Shown: positions 1-6,268 of the stretch, one piece after another
Numbering within the stretch: the first letter of the stretch is position 1
Layout: each line of letters begins with the position of its first letter
NCBI GenBank assembly: GCA_030669465.1
Contig: DAOVDN010000019.1
Span: 1-10,637, forward strand
Source: Desulfobacterales bacterium
GTDB lineage: Bacteria > Desulfobacterota > Desulfobacteria > Desulfobacterales > ETH-SRB1
Direction of reading: 5' to 3'
Length of the DNA: 10,637 nucleotides
Translations under genes and position numbers: made by a program
Notes under the pieces: model-generated
What the model was told of the DNA's origin: nothing
The model's database searches: none
Seen by the model: only the letters and a program-made list of their open reading frames with translations

Positions 1-495
1 TCCGTCACTTATACTCTCTGTGTTCTCTGCGGTCTGGTGAACGGTTACAACTTTTGCCGGTTTTCCGAATGCTCCGAGCTGGCATTGCGATATCTTGATT
101 TCCAATTTTTCACAGGCTTCAGATACTTTCATCTTTGGCACTCCGAGTTTTTCTGAAATTTTCCAGCAGGATGCGCACGAAATACGGCCATCGACCAGTG
201 CGTTTTTAATCGCTTCTTCCATCTCGGACAATACGGTCTTTGCCGGATTTACAATCCGCTTTTGTGGCCTGTACCCAAACAACCCCATCTGGCATTTGCT
301 TAAACGGCCTTCCAGCAAATCAACGGTCATGCCGACTTCGGCCGGTGTTACCTTCAAATCACGTGCGATTTTATGCGAAGCTGCGCAGGTAATCCAGCCG
401 TCGGAAATCTTTTCTTTGACCGCTCTTGCAATTTGTGGATTCAGCTTCGTTCCTTTTGTGTGTTTTGCAGCAAAATGCCCTGCATCTTCATGCAT
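1..495 (-). CDS. Unrecognised protein with two 70-residue Cys-containing HTH-like repeats (3' end missing)
   Basis: This frame is open from an ATG at 495 to the window edge, giving 165 residues without a stop, so the gene is partial. I do not recognise the family. The protein is a tandem duplication: residues about 24-75 and 94-145 align without gaps at roughly 20 of 52 identical positions, period 70. Each repeat has a DG-x-I-[TS]-C start, a helix-turn-helix-like middle (IARDLKVTPAEVG in repeat 1) and an S-x-CQ-x-G-x-FG end. The cysteines keep the same spacing: C37/C68 and C107/C138, with an extra C110. This suggests a small regulator or a metal- or redox-binding protein, which is inference. 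AAGGAG (505-510) lies 9 nt before the ATG; an in-frame GTG one codon upstream is the alternative start. The last visible residues (HQTAENTESISDG) look low-complexity. Confidence 0.75.
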   Translation of the reverse strand, partial: MHEDAGHFAAKHTKGTKLNPQIARAVKEKISDGWITCAASHKIARDLKVTPAEVGMTVDLLEGRLSKCQMGLFGYRPQKRIVNPAKTVLSEMEEAIKNALVDGRISCASCWKISEKLGVPKMKVSEACEKLEIKISQCQLGAFGKPAKVVTVHQTAENTESISDG

Positions 496-504
496 CACCG
501 ATTT

Positions 505-510
505 CTCCTT
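505..510 (-). promoter_or_regulatory. Shine-Dalgarno abutted by a heptamer array
   Basis: On the minus strand this reads AAGGAG, 9 nt before the ATG at 495 and 6 nt before the alternative GTG at 498. It fixes the start of the partial gene. The tandem 7-bp array at 511-545 touches it with no gap, so the array forms the immediate 5' leader of that message. Confidence 0.7.
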
Positions 511-545
511 ATACTGGATACTGGTTTCTGGATACTGGATACTGG
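511..545. repeat. Heptamer tandem array, five ATACTGG-type units
   Basis: There are five consecutive 7-bp units: ATACTGG twice, TTTCTGG, then ATACTGG twice. The array is the inverted partner of the CCAGTAT array at 699-726, so the two could pair in single-stranded DNA or RNA. It resembles the short tandemly repeated heptanucleotide class known from cyanobacteria in period only. It is too short and has no spacers, so it is not a CRISPR. Confidence 0.85.
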
Positions 546-612
546 ATTTCCAATCTATCCTGTCTGGCTACCTCATCAATTTGTTTTGCGCTCCTTTTCT
601 ACGGATTGAATA

Positions 613-629
613 AAGAGGTTTATCCTCTT
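613..629 (-). terminator. Weak candidate terminator hairpin after pgsA
   Basis: The stem AAGAGG/CCTCTT (6 bp, perfect) encloses a 5-nt loop. On the minus strand it is followed by TATTCAATC, only modestly T-rich. It lies about 165 nt beyond the pgsA stop and points the right way for the leftward operon, but it is short. It could equally be a chance hairpin. Confidence 0.25.
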
Positions 630-698
630 CCCCAAAGTCTGTAGGCATTTATGAAGGTTTTTGGTATAGGGCCTCATCCTTCAGTAATTCGGTTTCAT

Positions 699-726
699 CC
701 AGCATCCAGTATCCAGTATCCAGTAT
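699..726. repeat. Heptamer tandem array, four CCAGTAT-type units
   Basis: The units are CCAGCAT followed by three CCAGTAT. CCAGTAT is the reverse complement of ATACTGG, so this array is inverted relative to 511-545, with 153 bp between them. The DNA between the arrays (546-698) holds the 613-629 hairpin and no convincing gene. No terminal inverted repeat or target duplication could be found around the pair. Confidence 0.85.
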
Positions 727-727
727 C

Positions 728-784
728 GCTTCGCCTCAAGCAACGGATTACTATTTTCCTCAACTCGTCGGTTTGAGGCGGAGC
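728..784 (-). other. Imperfect long-range stem downstream of pgsA with an alternative short stem
   Basis: Positions 728-741 (GCTTCGCCTCAAGC) and 771-784 (GTTTGAGGCGGAGC) are inverted copies matching at 12 of 14 positions. A third copy of the core, CCTCAA at 758-763, can pair instead with TTGAGG at 773-778 to form a small local hairpin. The two structures exclude each other. They lie just past the pgsA stop in the leftward transcript. There is no T tract, so I do not call it an intrinsic terminator. Confidence 0.35.
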
Positions 785-792
785 TTTGCTAT

Positions 793-1368
793 CTATTTCG
801 ACTTCTGGTTATTTGCCGAGGCATCCTGGATGATGTTAAGCCCGATGTACATATAATGAAGGCCGGATGTTATGGTCAACCCTGCCGTAAGCCAGTATAG
901 CGACAATTTTATTATATATGCGCCTGGAATCTCCGGGTCAAGGAGGACTAAAAAAATAGTCGACAGTTGGGCAACAGTAGTGCATTTGCTGACAAGACTC
1001 GGTTTTATTTCAATATTTATATTTGTAATTGAAAAAACAGCGATTCCGAGCATTATCAAAATATCGCGACTTATTACAATAACGGTAAGCCAGGATGGAA
1101 CGATTTTAAGAAGAGCCAGGCTTACAAAAGCAGCGGTTAAAAGTAGCTTATCTGCTATGGGATCAAGATAGGCTCCTAATACCGTCTTCTGATTCAAATA
1201 CCTTGCCAAAAGGCCATCGATGCCGTCGCTGATTGCTGCAATAGTAAAAACCAAAAGAGCAAAAGAAAAGAGATCTTTTAGCAGAAAAATAACAAAAAAA
1301 GGTGTAAGCAATATCCTGAAAACAGTTAAGATATTGGGTATATTTATGGTTAAATTTGATTGTTTCAA
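793..1368 (-). CDS. pgsA: CDP-alcohol phosphatidyltransferase, probable phosphatidylglycerophosphate synthase
   Basis: This 191-residue integral membrane enzyme should transfer a phosphatidyl group from CDP-diacylglycerol to glycerol-3-phosphate, the committed step to phosphatidylglycerol. The CDP-alcohol signature D-x2-DG-x2-AR-x8-G-x3-D-x3-D is complete: D48, D51, G52, A55, R56, G65, D69 and D73. The N-terminus (NIPNILTVFRILLTPFFV) is typical of PgsA, and several hydrophobic segments follow (about 14-30, 35-47, 76-88, 93-115, 133-144, 152-175). Length is normal. The start is TTG at 1368, overlapping the TGA of the upstream gene as TTGA. No Shine-Dalgarno is evident, so translational coupling is likely. 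Acceptor specificity is inferred, since other CDP-alcohol transferases share the motif. It is the last gene of the leftward operon. Confidence 0.85.
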   Translation of the reverse strand: MKQSNLTINIPNILTVFRILLTPFFVIFLLKDLFSFALLVFTIAAISDGIDGLLARYLNQKTVLGAYLDPIADKLLLTAAFVSLALLKIVPSWLTVIVISRDILIMLGIAVFSITNINIEIKPSLVSKCTTVAQLSTIFLVLLDPEIPGAYIIKLSLYWLTAGLTITSGLHYMYIGLNIIQDASANNQKSK

Positions 1369-2570
1369 TGCGGTATTTTGTTGATCGGAATAAGTTCTAT
1401 TCTTAAGCGGTTTTGCGATACCTCGTAGATGTTAATGCCAAACGAGTCAAAGGCTTTCAACATCAAGGCATCTGCGAGCTCTTCGGCATTTCCTTGAAAA
1501 TTTACAATAATGGCTGCCTCATCAAACTTCATCTCCCTGATCTGTATCCCATTTACTTCCGGCATATCATTTAAATTGTTGCGAAATGTTACAAAATTTG
1601 CAAGCCGACCGGTCCCTTCAACAATGACCTCCACCATAGCGGGTTTTTTAACTTCTTTCCGCCAGACAGCAGCTATTTGCGAAGCAAACTCATCGCCAGC
1701 AAGAAAGCCCGCGCCTGAAAGCGCTTCCCTGCCCCCTGCAATTTCGTCAGTATCAACAGCTACAGCAGTCTGTGTGGTTGAAGCTACTTCTGCTCCGGTA
1801 TCTGTCCGAAGTGCGCGGACTGTCACAGTCCCCTTGAATGACCTGATATTTTCCCCCATAGTATTTGGAGCTATCTGCGCTATAGACTTCCCGACTATTA
1901 CTACATCCGCTTGCAAACGGGCTCCGAGATCAACAGCTTGCCTGTTATTAAGATCAGGCTTATAGCTCAAAATATCATACCTCAAATTTCCAAATATGTT
2001 TCCATGATCGATCACTGGAAAGCCTTTTTTTCTCATACTTTCAGACATGGCGCTTTCTGCGGCAGTTTTAGCCAGAGTCATATCTTCTCCCCACCAGCAT
2101 TGCGGCGAAGCATCTTCAACATTCTGCTCTGCAATAAAAAAAAGAATTCTCGGCAAGCTCTTTTTGGCAAGCATAATCCCGGCACTCGATAGTTGCCGTT
2201 CCACCATATCTATCGAAACCGTTGCTTGTACCATTACCCTGTATATCTTTCCGGAGATCAATTCTGTCAGCACTTTATAGTCCTGAATAAATTTACCGGT
2301 GTTATCATAAATGGTTTCGTTTAAAGTCTGAAAATTTCGGACCAGAGACTCAGTGGATAAAAAGTCTGAGACAACCATTTCTACAGCGGAAACCAGGCTG
2401 TTTGAAATCGCCTGATTCCGTGCTTTTGCAACGTCTTCATCGTGAACCGCACCTGTCCCTATTACCTCTACAATTTTTGTAATGCTCTGTTCTTTAGCAT
2501 AAACAGCGCCTGACAAAATCACTGCAAAGAAAAAGACTGCAAGCAAGGATATCTGTTTTACCTGTTTCAT
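1365..2570 (-). CDS. Exported FlgT/CsgG-like protein of unknown function
   Basis: This 401-residue protein has a clear signal peptide: basic start, hydrophobic core 8-22, and a probable cleavage site after VYA (residue 25). No lipobox cysteine is present, so a soluble periplasmic or outer-membrane-associated protein is expected. Residues about 33-125 (VEVIGTGAV, then an A-rich helix) resemble the N-terminal fold of FlgT-type proteins. Residues about 140-305, including ADVVIVGKS at 221-229, resemble the nucleotide-free Rossmann-like middle domain shared by FlgT and CsgG relatives. The C-terminal part (312-395) looks like one or two beta-alpha-beta modules. These are impressions from pattern, not search results. 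The ATG lies 5 nt after the upstream stop and the 3' end overlaps pgsA. No flagellar genes are nearby, so a flagellar role is unsupported. Confidence 0.65.
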   Translation of the reverse strand: MKQVKQISLLAVFFFAVILSGAVYAKEQSITKIVEVIGTGAVHDEDVAKARNQAISNSLVSAVEMVVSDFLSTESLVRNFQTLNETIYDNTGKFIQDYKVLTELISGKIYRVMVQATVSIDMVERQLSSAGIMLAKKSLPRILFFIAEQNVEDASPQCWWGEDMTLAKTAAESAMSESMRKKGFPVIDHGNIFGNLRYDILSYKPDLNNRQAVDLGARLQADVVIVGKSIAQIAPNTMGENIRSFKGTVTVRALRTDTGAEVASTTQTAVAVDTDEIAGGREALSGAGFLAGDEFASQIAAVWRKEVKKPAMVEVIVEGTGRLANFVTFRNNLNDMPEVNGIQIREMKFDEAAIIVNFQGNAEELADALMLKAFDSFGINIYEVSQNRLRIELIPINKIPH

Positions 2571-2575
2571 TGGGT

Positions 2576-3556
2576 TTAAGCTTTACGGATCAGCGCATAA
2601 TCTGCGACATTTAAAAGGATCTCTTTGGTTTTTGAAGGGTCAAAGATCGAAATAGCATCTTTTGCCTTTTTAATATATTCTGCTGCCAGCTTTTCCGTAT
2701 ATGCAAGCCCTCCGTACTTTTTTAACAGTTCTATTAATATTTCAAAATCGTAAGCGGAAAAATCCTTATTTTTTATTATCTTCTCCATCATGATCCGATC
2801 CTCCGGAACAGCCTCTTTCAGAGAATATATGACAGGGAGAGTCAATTTTCCTTCTCTCAGGTCTGCTCCAATCTCTTTTCCGAGAACCATTGTTTTTGAT
2901 GTGTAGTCGAGAAGATCATCTGCCATTTGGAAAGCGATTCCGAGGTTGAAACCATAATCTGAAATAGCCTCTTCCTTTTCTTCCGGTGCATCTGCAATAA
3001 GGGCGCCGCTGCGGCACGCCCCATGAAAAAGAACAGCGGTTTTGCGCCGTATAATCTCCATGTACTCTTCTTCTGAAAGGTCTAATTCCCCTATTCGTAT
3101 AAGCTGGTGTATTTCTCCCTGTGACATCTCCTCTGTAATCTTTGCGATTGTCTTGATGACCTTCGGACGTCCTGTTTCAGCAGCGATTGAAAGAGAGCGA
3201 GCGAGGAGGAAATCTCCAACAAGAACCGCTGTGGAATTGCCCCATATGGAATGTGCTGCGGGTTTACCTCTGCGTAATGTTGCTCCGTCAATAAGATCAT
3301 CATGCAATAGAGTAGCGGCATGCAAGTACTCAAAAATAGTGGAAAAAGTCTTGTCATAGTCCCCTTTGTAACTGCAAATTCTTGCTGAAAGAACCATAAG
3401 CAACGGCCTTAACCTCTTGCCGCCGGAAAACAAAATATGGCTGGCTGTTTGTGAGACCAGATCGAGATGAGGATTTAAATTTTGCTTAAGGATGGCTTCA
3501 ATATCTGCAAGGTCATCCTTTACCATACCGAGGATCTTATGCTTTAAATCGCTCAC
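2576..3556 (-). CDS. ispB: Long-chain all-trans polyprenyl diphosphate synthase
   Basis: This 326-residue enzyme condenses isopentenyl diphosphate units onto an allylic primer to build the quinone side chain; in an anaerobe of this type, menaquinone is the likely product. Catalytic motifs are all present: GKRLRP (46-51), the first aspartate-rich motif DDLID (86-90), GDFLLARS (114-121) and the second motif DDLLD (213-217), followed by GKEIGADLREGK (226-237). Residue A81, five before the first motif, is small, which in this family allows long chains rather than C15/C20. Exact length (C35-C40 or more) is not decidable here, so ispB is the closest name and hepT-type is possible. The start is GTG at 3556, with AAGGAG (3564-3569) 7 nt upstream. 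Five nucleotides separate its stop from the next gene. Confidence 0.88.
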   Translation of the reverse strand: MSDLKHKILGMVKDDLADIEAILKQNLNPHLDLVSQTASHILFSGGKRLRPLLMVLSARICSYKGDYDKTFSTIFEYLHAATLLHDDLIDGATLRRGKPAAHSIWGNSTAVLVGDFLLARSLSIAAETGRPKVIKTIAKITEEMSQGEIHQLIRIGELDLSEEEYMEIIRRKTAVLFHGACRSGALIADAPEEKEEAISDYGFNLGIAFQMADDLLDYTSKTMVLGKEIGADLREGKLTLPVIYSLKEAVPEDRIMMEKIIKNKDFSAYDFEILIELLKKYGGLAYTEKLAAEYIKKAKDAISIFDPSKTKEILLNVADYALIRKA

Positions 3557-3563
3557 ACTGCCT

Positions 3564-3569
3564 CTCCTT
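3564..3569 (-). promoter_or_regulatory. Shine-Dalgarno fixing a GTG start
   Basis: On the minus strand this reads AAGGAG, 7 nt before the GTG at 3556. It directly borders the outer arm of the inverted element 3570-3748, so a folded element in the message would sit right beside this ribosome-binding site. Confidence 0.7.
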
Positions 3570-3748
3570 GAAACCTTTTAAAAATGCTCAATTTTGCCTG
3601 CCCCGTTAAATTTGTTTTTATATTTAACTGGGGTTCGAGTTCAAGGAAGATGAAAATTTTAACCACAGGAATATATTTAATATTTTGAGGATTAAAATTT
3701 TCATCTGACGCAGAAATCGGGCAAAAGGGGGCGTTTTTAAAAGGTTTC
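3570..3748. repeat. Inverted-repeat element between rimO and the polyprenyl synthase gene
   Basis: Outer arms at 3570-3584 (GAAACCTTTTAAAAA) and 3734-3748 are perfect inverted copies of 15 bp. They continue inward imperfectly to about 31 bp, with TTTTGCC shared at 3592-3598 and its complement at 3720-3726. Inside are two further hairpins: 3601-3611 with 3622-3633 (CCCC, GTTAAAT, one bulged base, 10-nt loop) and a perfect 14-bp arm pair GATGAAAATTTTAA at 3649-3662 with 3692-3705. Together they could form a three-way junction. The right outer arm contains the last rimO codons and stop. No flanking target duplication was found, so it may be a structured intergenic RNA or an old miniature element. 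It fills the only gene-free stretch between these two genes. Confidence 0.7.
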
Positions 3749-5053
3749 TCCTATAAGATCGTACTCAAGAGCGTCCGTAATTCTTACGTTAACAAAGCTG
3801 CCGATCTTCAGCCGTTTAGAATTAATGTATGTAATGCCATCTGCCTCCGGGGCCTGAAATGAGCTGCGACCTGCAAAAATGTTCTCTTTAAGCTCCTCTT
3901 CTACCAGAACTTTAAGGATTCTACCGATCCGCTTTTGGTTGTTTTTCAAAGATATTTCAGCCTGGCAGGACATGAGCAGGTCATGCCGCTCCTTTGCCAC
4001 GCTTTCGGGAACATGATCGGAAAGCCTGTGAGACGGCAGGTCCTCGGAATCAGAATAAATAAAAACTCCCAGATGATCGAAACGAACATCTTTGATAAAG
4101 TCTAAAAGCAGCGAAAAGTCTTTGTCTGTTTCTCCTGGAAAACCTGTTATAGCAGTTGTCCGGAGTGCGGCATCAGGGGCAAGCAATCGGATCTTATCAA
4201 AGAGCCTGCAAAGATCATCACGTGTATATCTTCGCCCCATTCTTTTTAAAACAGAGCTGCTTGCGTGCTGAATCGGAACATCAAAATACGAGCAGATATT
4301 ATGATGTCTTGCAATTGTTTTGACAAGAGGTTCATCTATATTTTCAGGATGTCCGTACAAAACTCTAACCCACCCGCTTCCGGATTTATCTGAAATGCTT
4401 TCAAGCAGGCCGCATAGACCAAAGGGCGGAGACAAATCCTTTCCATAGTTTGTTGTATCCTGGGCAACCAGTATCAGCTCCTTTACGCCTGATAAGATCA
4501 GAGAATGCGCTTCGGCAATGATATCTTCGGGAAGACGGCTTCTTTGTTTCCCGCGAAGCTTTGGTATAATACAATAGGTACAATGCTTGTTGCATCCTTC
4601 GGCAATCTTAAGATAGGCAATGTGCCGAAAAGTTGGCGTTCTTGGTACATTGCAGCTCTGCAGAGTCGACAAATTGGGGTCCGGCAAAAAACACTTTGAA
4701 GTATTCAGAGAACCTTTTGCAGCCTGCACAATCTTATCAAAAGCGCCGGTGCCAAGAAAAAGGTCGACTTCCGGCAATGCATGAACGATCTCCTTTTGGA
4801 AGCGTTCGGGAAGACATCCGACAACGATCAGATAACGGCAGGCCCCGGTCTCTTTAAACTTCGCCAGTTCAAGGATAGTGTCTATTGATTCATTAACCGC
4901 AGGCTCAATAAAGCTACAGGTATTTATAATTATTATATCGGCTTTTTCAGGATCCTGCGTGATGCTCAAACCGGCTCTCATAAGCCGGCCTAACATAATT
5001 TCGCTATCAACAAGATTTCTTACACAGCCCAGACTAACCAGATAGAGTTTCAT
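3737..5053 (-). CDS. rimO: Ribosomal protein uS12 methylthiotransferase RimO
   Basis: This 438-residue radical-SAM enzyme adds a methylthio group to the conserved aspartate of ribosomal protein uS12. Domains in order: an N-terminal methylthiotransferase domain (1-110) with its cluster cysteines C10, C46 and C80; a radical SAM core with C154, C158 and C161 in EGCNKHCTYCIIP; and a C-terminal TRAM domain (about 375-438). The SFQAPEADGITYI stretch near the C-terminus is characteristic of RimO rather than the tRNA enzyme MiaB. Length is normal. The ATG at 5053 lies 9 nt after the etfA stop without a strong Shine-Dalgarno, which suggests coupling to etfA. The final residues (E-T-F-stop) lie inside the arm of the downstream inverted element. 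Confidence 0.95.
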   Translation of the reverse strand: MKLYLVSLGCVRNLVDSEIMLGRLMRAGLSITQDPEKADIIIINTCSFIEPAVNESIDTILELAKFKETGACRYLIVVGCLPERFQKEIVHALPEVDLFLGTGAFDKIVQAAKGSLNTSKCFLPDPNLSTLQSCNVPRTPTFRHIAYLKIAEGCNKHCTYCIIPKLRGKQRSRLPEDIIAEAHSLILSGVKELILVAQDTTNYGKDLSPPFGLCGLLESISDKSGSGWVRVLYGHPENIDEPLVKTIARHHNICSYFDVPIQHASSSVLKRMGRRYTRDDLCRLFDKIRLLAPDAALRTTAITGFPGETDKDFSLLLDFIKDVRFDHLGVFIYSDSEDLPSHRLSDHVPESVAKERHDLLMSCQAEISLKNNQKRIGRILKVLVEEELKENIFAGRSSFQAPEADGITYINSKRLKIGSFVNVRITDALEYDLIGETF

Positions 5054-5062
5054 TTACTTTAG

Positions 5063-6022
5063 TCACTTTAATCTCTTTATCTCTTCTGTAATTAAAGGTA
5101 CCAATTCAAAGAGATCGCCGGCTATTCCATAATCAGCCTTCGAGAATATAGGAGCTTCCGGATCCTTGTTTATTGCCACAATAATCCTGGATGACAACAT
5201 GCCTGCAAAATGCTGTATAGCTCCGGATATTCCGCAGGCAATGTAAAGATTGGGCGAAACAACTTTGCCGGTCTGTCCCACCTGGTCTGAAGCGGAACGC
5301 CACCCTTCATCAACGGCTGCTCGCGATGCTCCAACAGCACCGTCCAGCAAGCCTGCCAACTCCTCTATTACAGAAAAATCAGGACCTCCCATTCCTCTGC
5401 CGCCTGACACAACCACATCAGCTTCGGTAAGCTCAACCTTGCCTGTATCCAGTTTTTTTTCAATAAACTGCAGCTCGGTTTTGCCAATATCTACATCAAG
5501 CTTTTCAATCGATCCTGCTCCGGCAGATTCCGCAATGTTCATTGAATTCGGCCGAATCGCCGCTATCTGTGGCTTTCCATCAAGAGCTACATCAGCCAGA
5601 ATTTTGCCACCGTACATAGAACGCGTTGCAATAAGATTGTCATTCTCAACACGAAGAGCCACACAATCCATGGCCAGTGGTGCATTAAAGCGTGCGGCAA
5701 GGCGTGCAGCAAGGTCTTTTCCCTGGGTAGATGCTCCTAAAATCACTACAACAGGCTTTTCTTTACTAACGATATCGGCAACTACATTTGTATATGCATC
5801 AGTCATATATTCATAAAGAGCCCGGGTTTCAGCAACCAGTATTTTGTCTGCGCCGTATTTCGCAAGTTCTTTTGAAATATTTTCGTTTGCTCCTAAAACC
5901 AGGGCTGTTAGGCCGCACCCCAGGCTATCGGCTATGCGTTTTCCCTCGCTCAAAGCCTCATATGTAACTTTTCGGAAAACACCGTCCGACTGCTCCGCTA
6001 TTGCAAGTACACATTGTGACAT
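5063..6022 (-). CDS. etfA: Electron transfer flavoprotein, alpha subunit
   Basis: This 319-residue FAD-binding subunit works with EtfB to carry electrons from acyl-CoA dehydrogenase-type enzymes to the membrane quinone pool. The N-terminal domain (1-190) has the expected Rossmann-like pattern, with GASTQGKDLAARLAA at 97-111. The C-terminal FAD domain is canonical: GGRGMGGPDFSVIEELA (207-223), GAVGASRAAVD (228-238), QVGQTGKVVSPNLYIACGIS (247-266), GAIQHFAGM (267-275) and INKDPEAPIFSKADYGIAGD (284-303). The start at 6022 is chosen because AAGGAG (6030-6035) lies 7 nt upstream and MSQCVLAIAE opens as in the family. A longer reading to 6085 runs into the inserted element and would add 21 foreign residues. 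The 9-nt gap to rimO suggests one transcript. Confidence 0.95.
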   Translation of the reverse strand: MSQCVLAIAEQSDGVFRKVTYEALSEGKRIADSLGCGLTALVLGANENISKELAKYGADKILVAETRALYEYMTDAYTNVVADIVSKEKPVVVILGASTQGKDLAARLAARFNAPLAMDCVALRVENDNLIATRSMYGGKILADVALDGKPQIAAIRPNSMNIAESAGAGSIEKLDVDIGKTELQFIEKKLDTGKVELTEADVVVSGGRGMGGPDFSVIEELAGLLDGAVGASRAAVDEGWRSASDQVGQTGKVVSPNLYIACGISGAIQHFAGMLSSRIIVAINKDPEAPIFSKADYGIAGDLFELVPLITEEIKRLK

Positions 6023-6029
6023 GTTGTAT

Positions 6030-6035
6030 CTCCTT
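6030..6035 (-). promoter_or_regulatory. Shine-Dalgarno fixing the etfA start
   Basis: On the minus strand this reads AAGGAG, 7 nt before the ATG at 6022. It lies between the etfA start and the inserted element, so the insertion left etfA's ribosome-binding site intact. Confidence 0.8.
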
Positions 6036-6055
6036 ATACAAAAATTGGCATTAAA

Positions 6056-6265
6056 GGGTTTGGTTCTAACTTCGGCCAATAACAACTGTGCATGCTGTTT
6101 GTGAACTATACCTATGTCGATTGTTGATTGTTGATTGTCGATTTAGAGACGACCTTCAATCTTCAATCATCAATCTTCAATCGACAATCGACAATCGACA
6201 ATCCGGGAATCATCAATTTTTTGTTTTGTAAGCATAGGATAGTGGCCGAAGTTAGAACCATGCCC
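6056..6265. mobile_element. MITE-like element in the etfB-etfA junction
   Basis: The 210-bp element has terminal inverted repeats of 23 bp (6056-6078 and 6243-6265). They share GGG, then two mismatches, then an 18-bp perfect core TGGTTCTAACTTCGGCCA. It is flanked by a perfect 8-bp direct repeat GCATTAAA (6048-6055 and 6266-6273), read as a target-site duplication. The right-hand copy contains the etfB stop codon. Deleting the element and one copy leaves a 28-nt etfB-etfA spacer, an ordinary operon distance. It encodes no transposase, so movement would need one in trans. Families that make 8-bp duplications, such as ISL3, IS1595 and IS256, are candidates, but none is identified. Its middle is two inverted heptamer arrays. 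Confidence 0.85.
6116..6202. repeat. Paired inverted heptamer arrays inside the MITE-like element
   Basis: Four units at 6116-6143 (GTCGATT, GTTGATT, GTTGATT, GTCGATT) are followed, after 10 bp, by seven units at 6154-6202 in inverted sense (CTTCAAT, CTTCAAT, CATCAAT, CTTCAAT, then CGACAAT three times). Every unit keeps CAAT or its complement ATTG at a strict 7-bp period while the other three bases vary. The two arrays can pair to form a hairpin with a short loop. Confidence 0.85.
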
Positions 6266-6268
6266 GCA

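Noticed and set aside
95..613. Rightward 172-codon open frame
   Set aside because: It overlaps the leftward gene at 1-495, which has a good Shine-Dalgarno and a clear internal protein duplication. The rightward frame has neither and runs into the heptamer array.
511..726. Possible CRISPR array
   Set aside because: Units are 7 bp, contiguous and without spacers, and no cas gene is present.
601..749. ACGGATT direct repeats (601-607 and 743-749) as a target duplication around the heptamer locus
   Set aside because: The sequences just inside the two copies are not inverted repeats of each other, and the repeat would exclude the 511-545 array.
3561..3757. Target duplication around the inverted element 3570-3748
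   Set aside because: Only TCCT is shared near both ends and it is offset by one base relative to the arms. It overlaps a Shine-Dalgarno on one side and rimO codons on the other, so chance is likely.
6023..6085. Upstream ATG extending EtfA by 21 residues
   Set aside because: The extension lies partly in the terminal repeat of the inserted element, has no family resemblance, and a well-placed AAGGAG supports the start at 6022.
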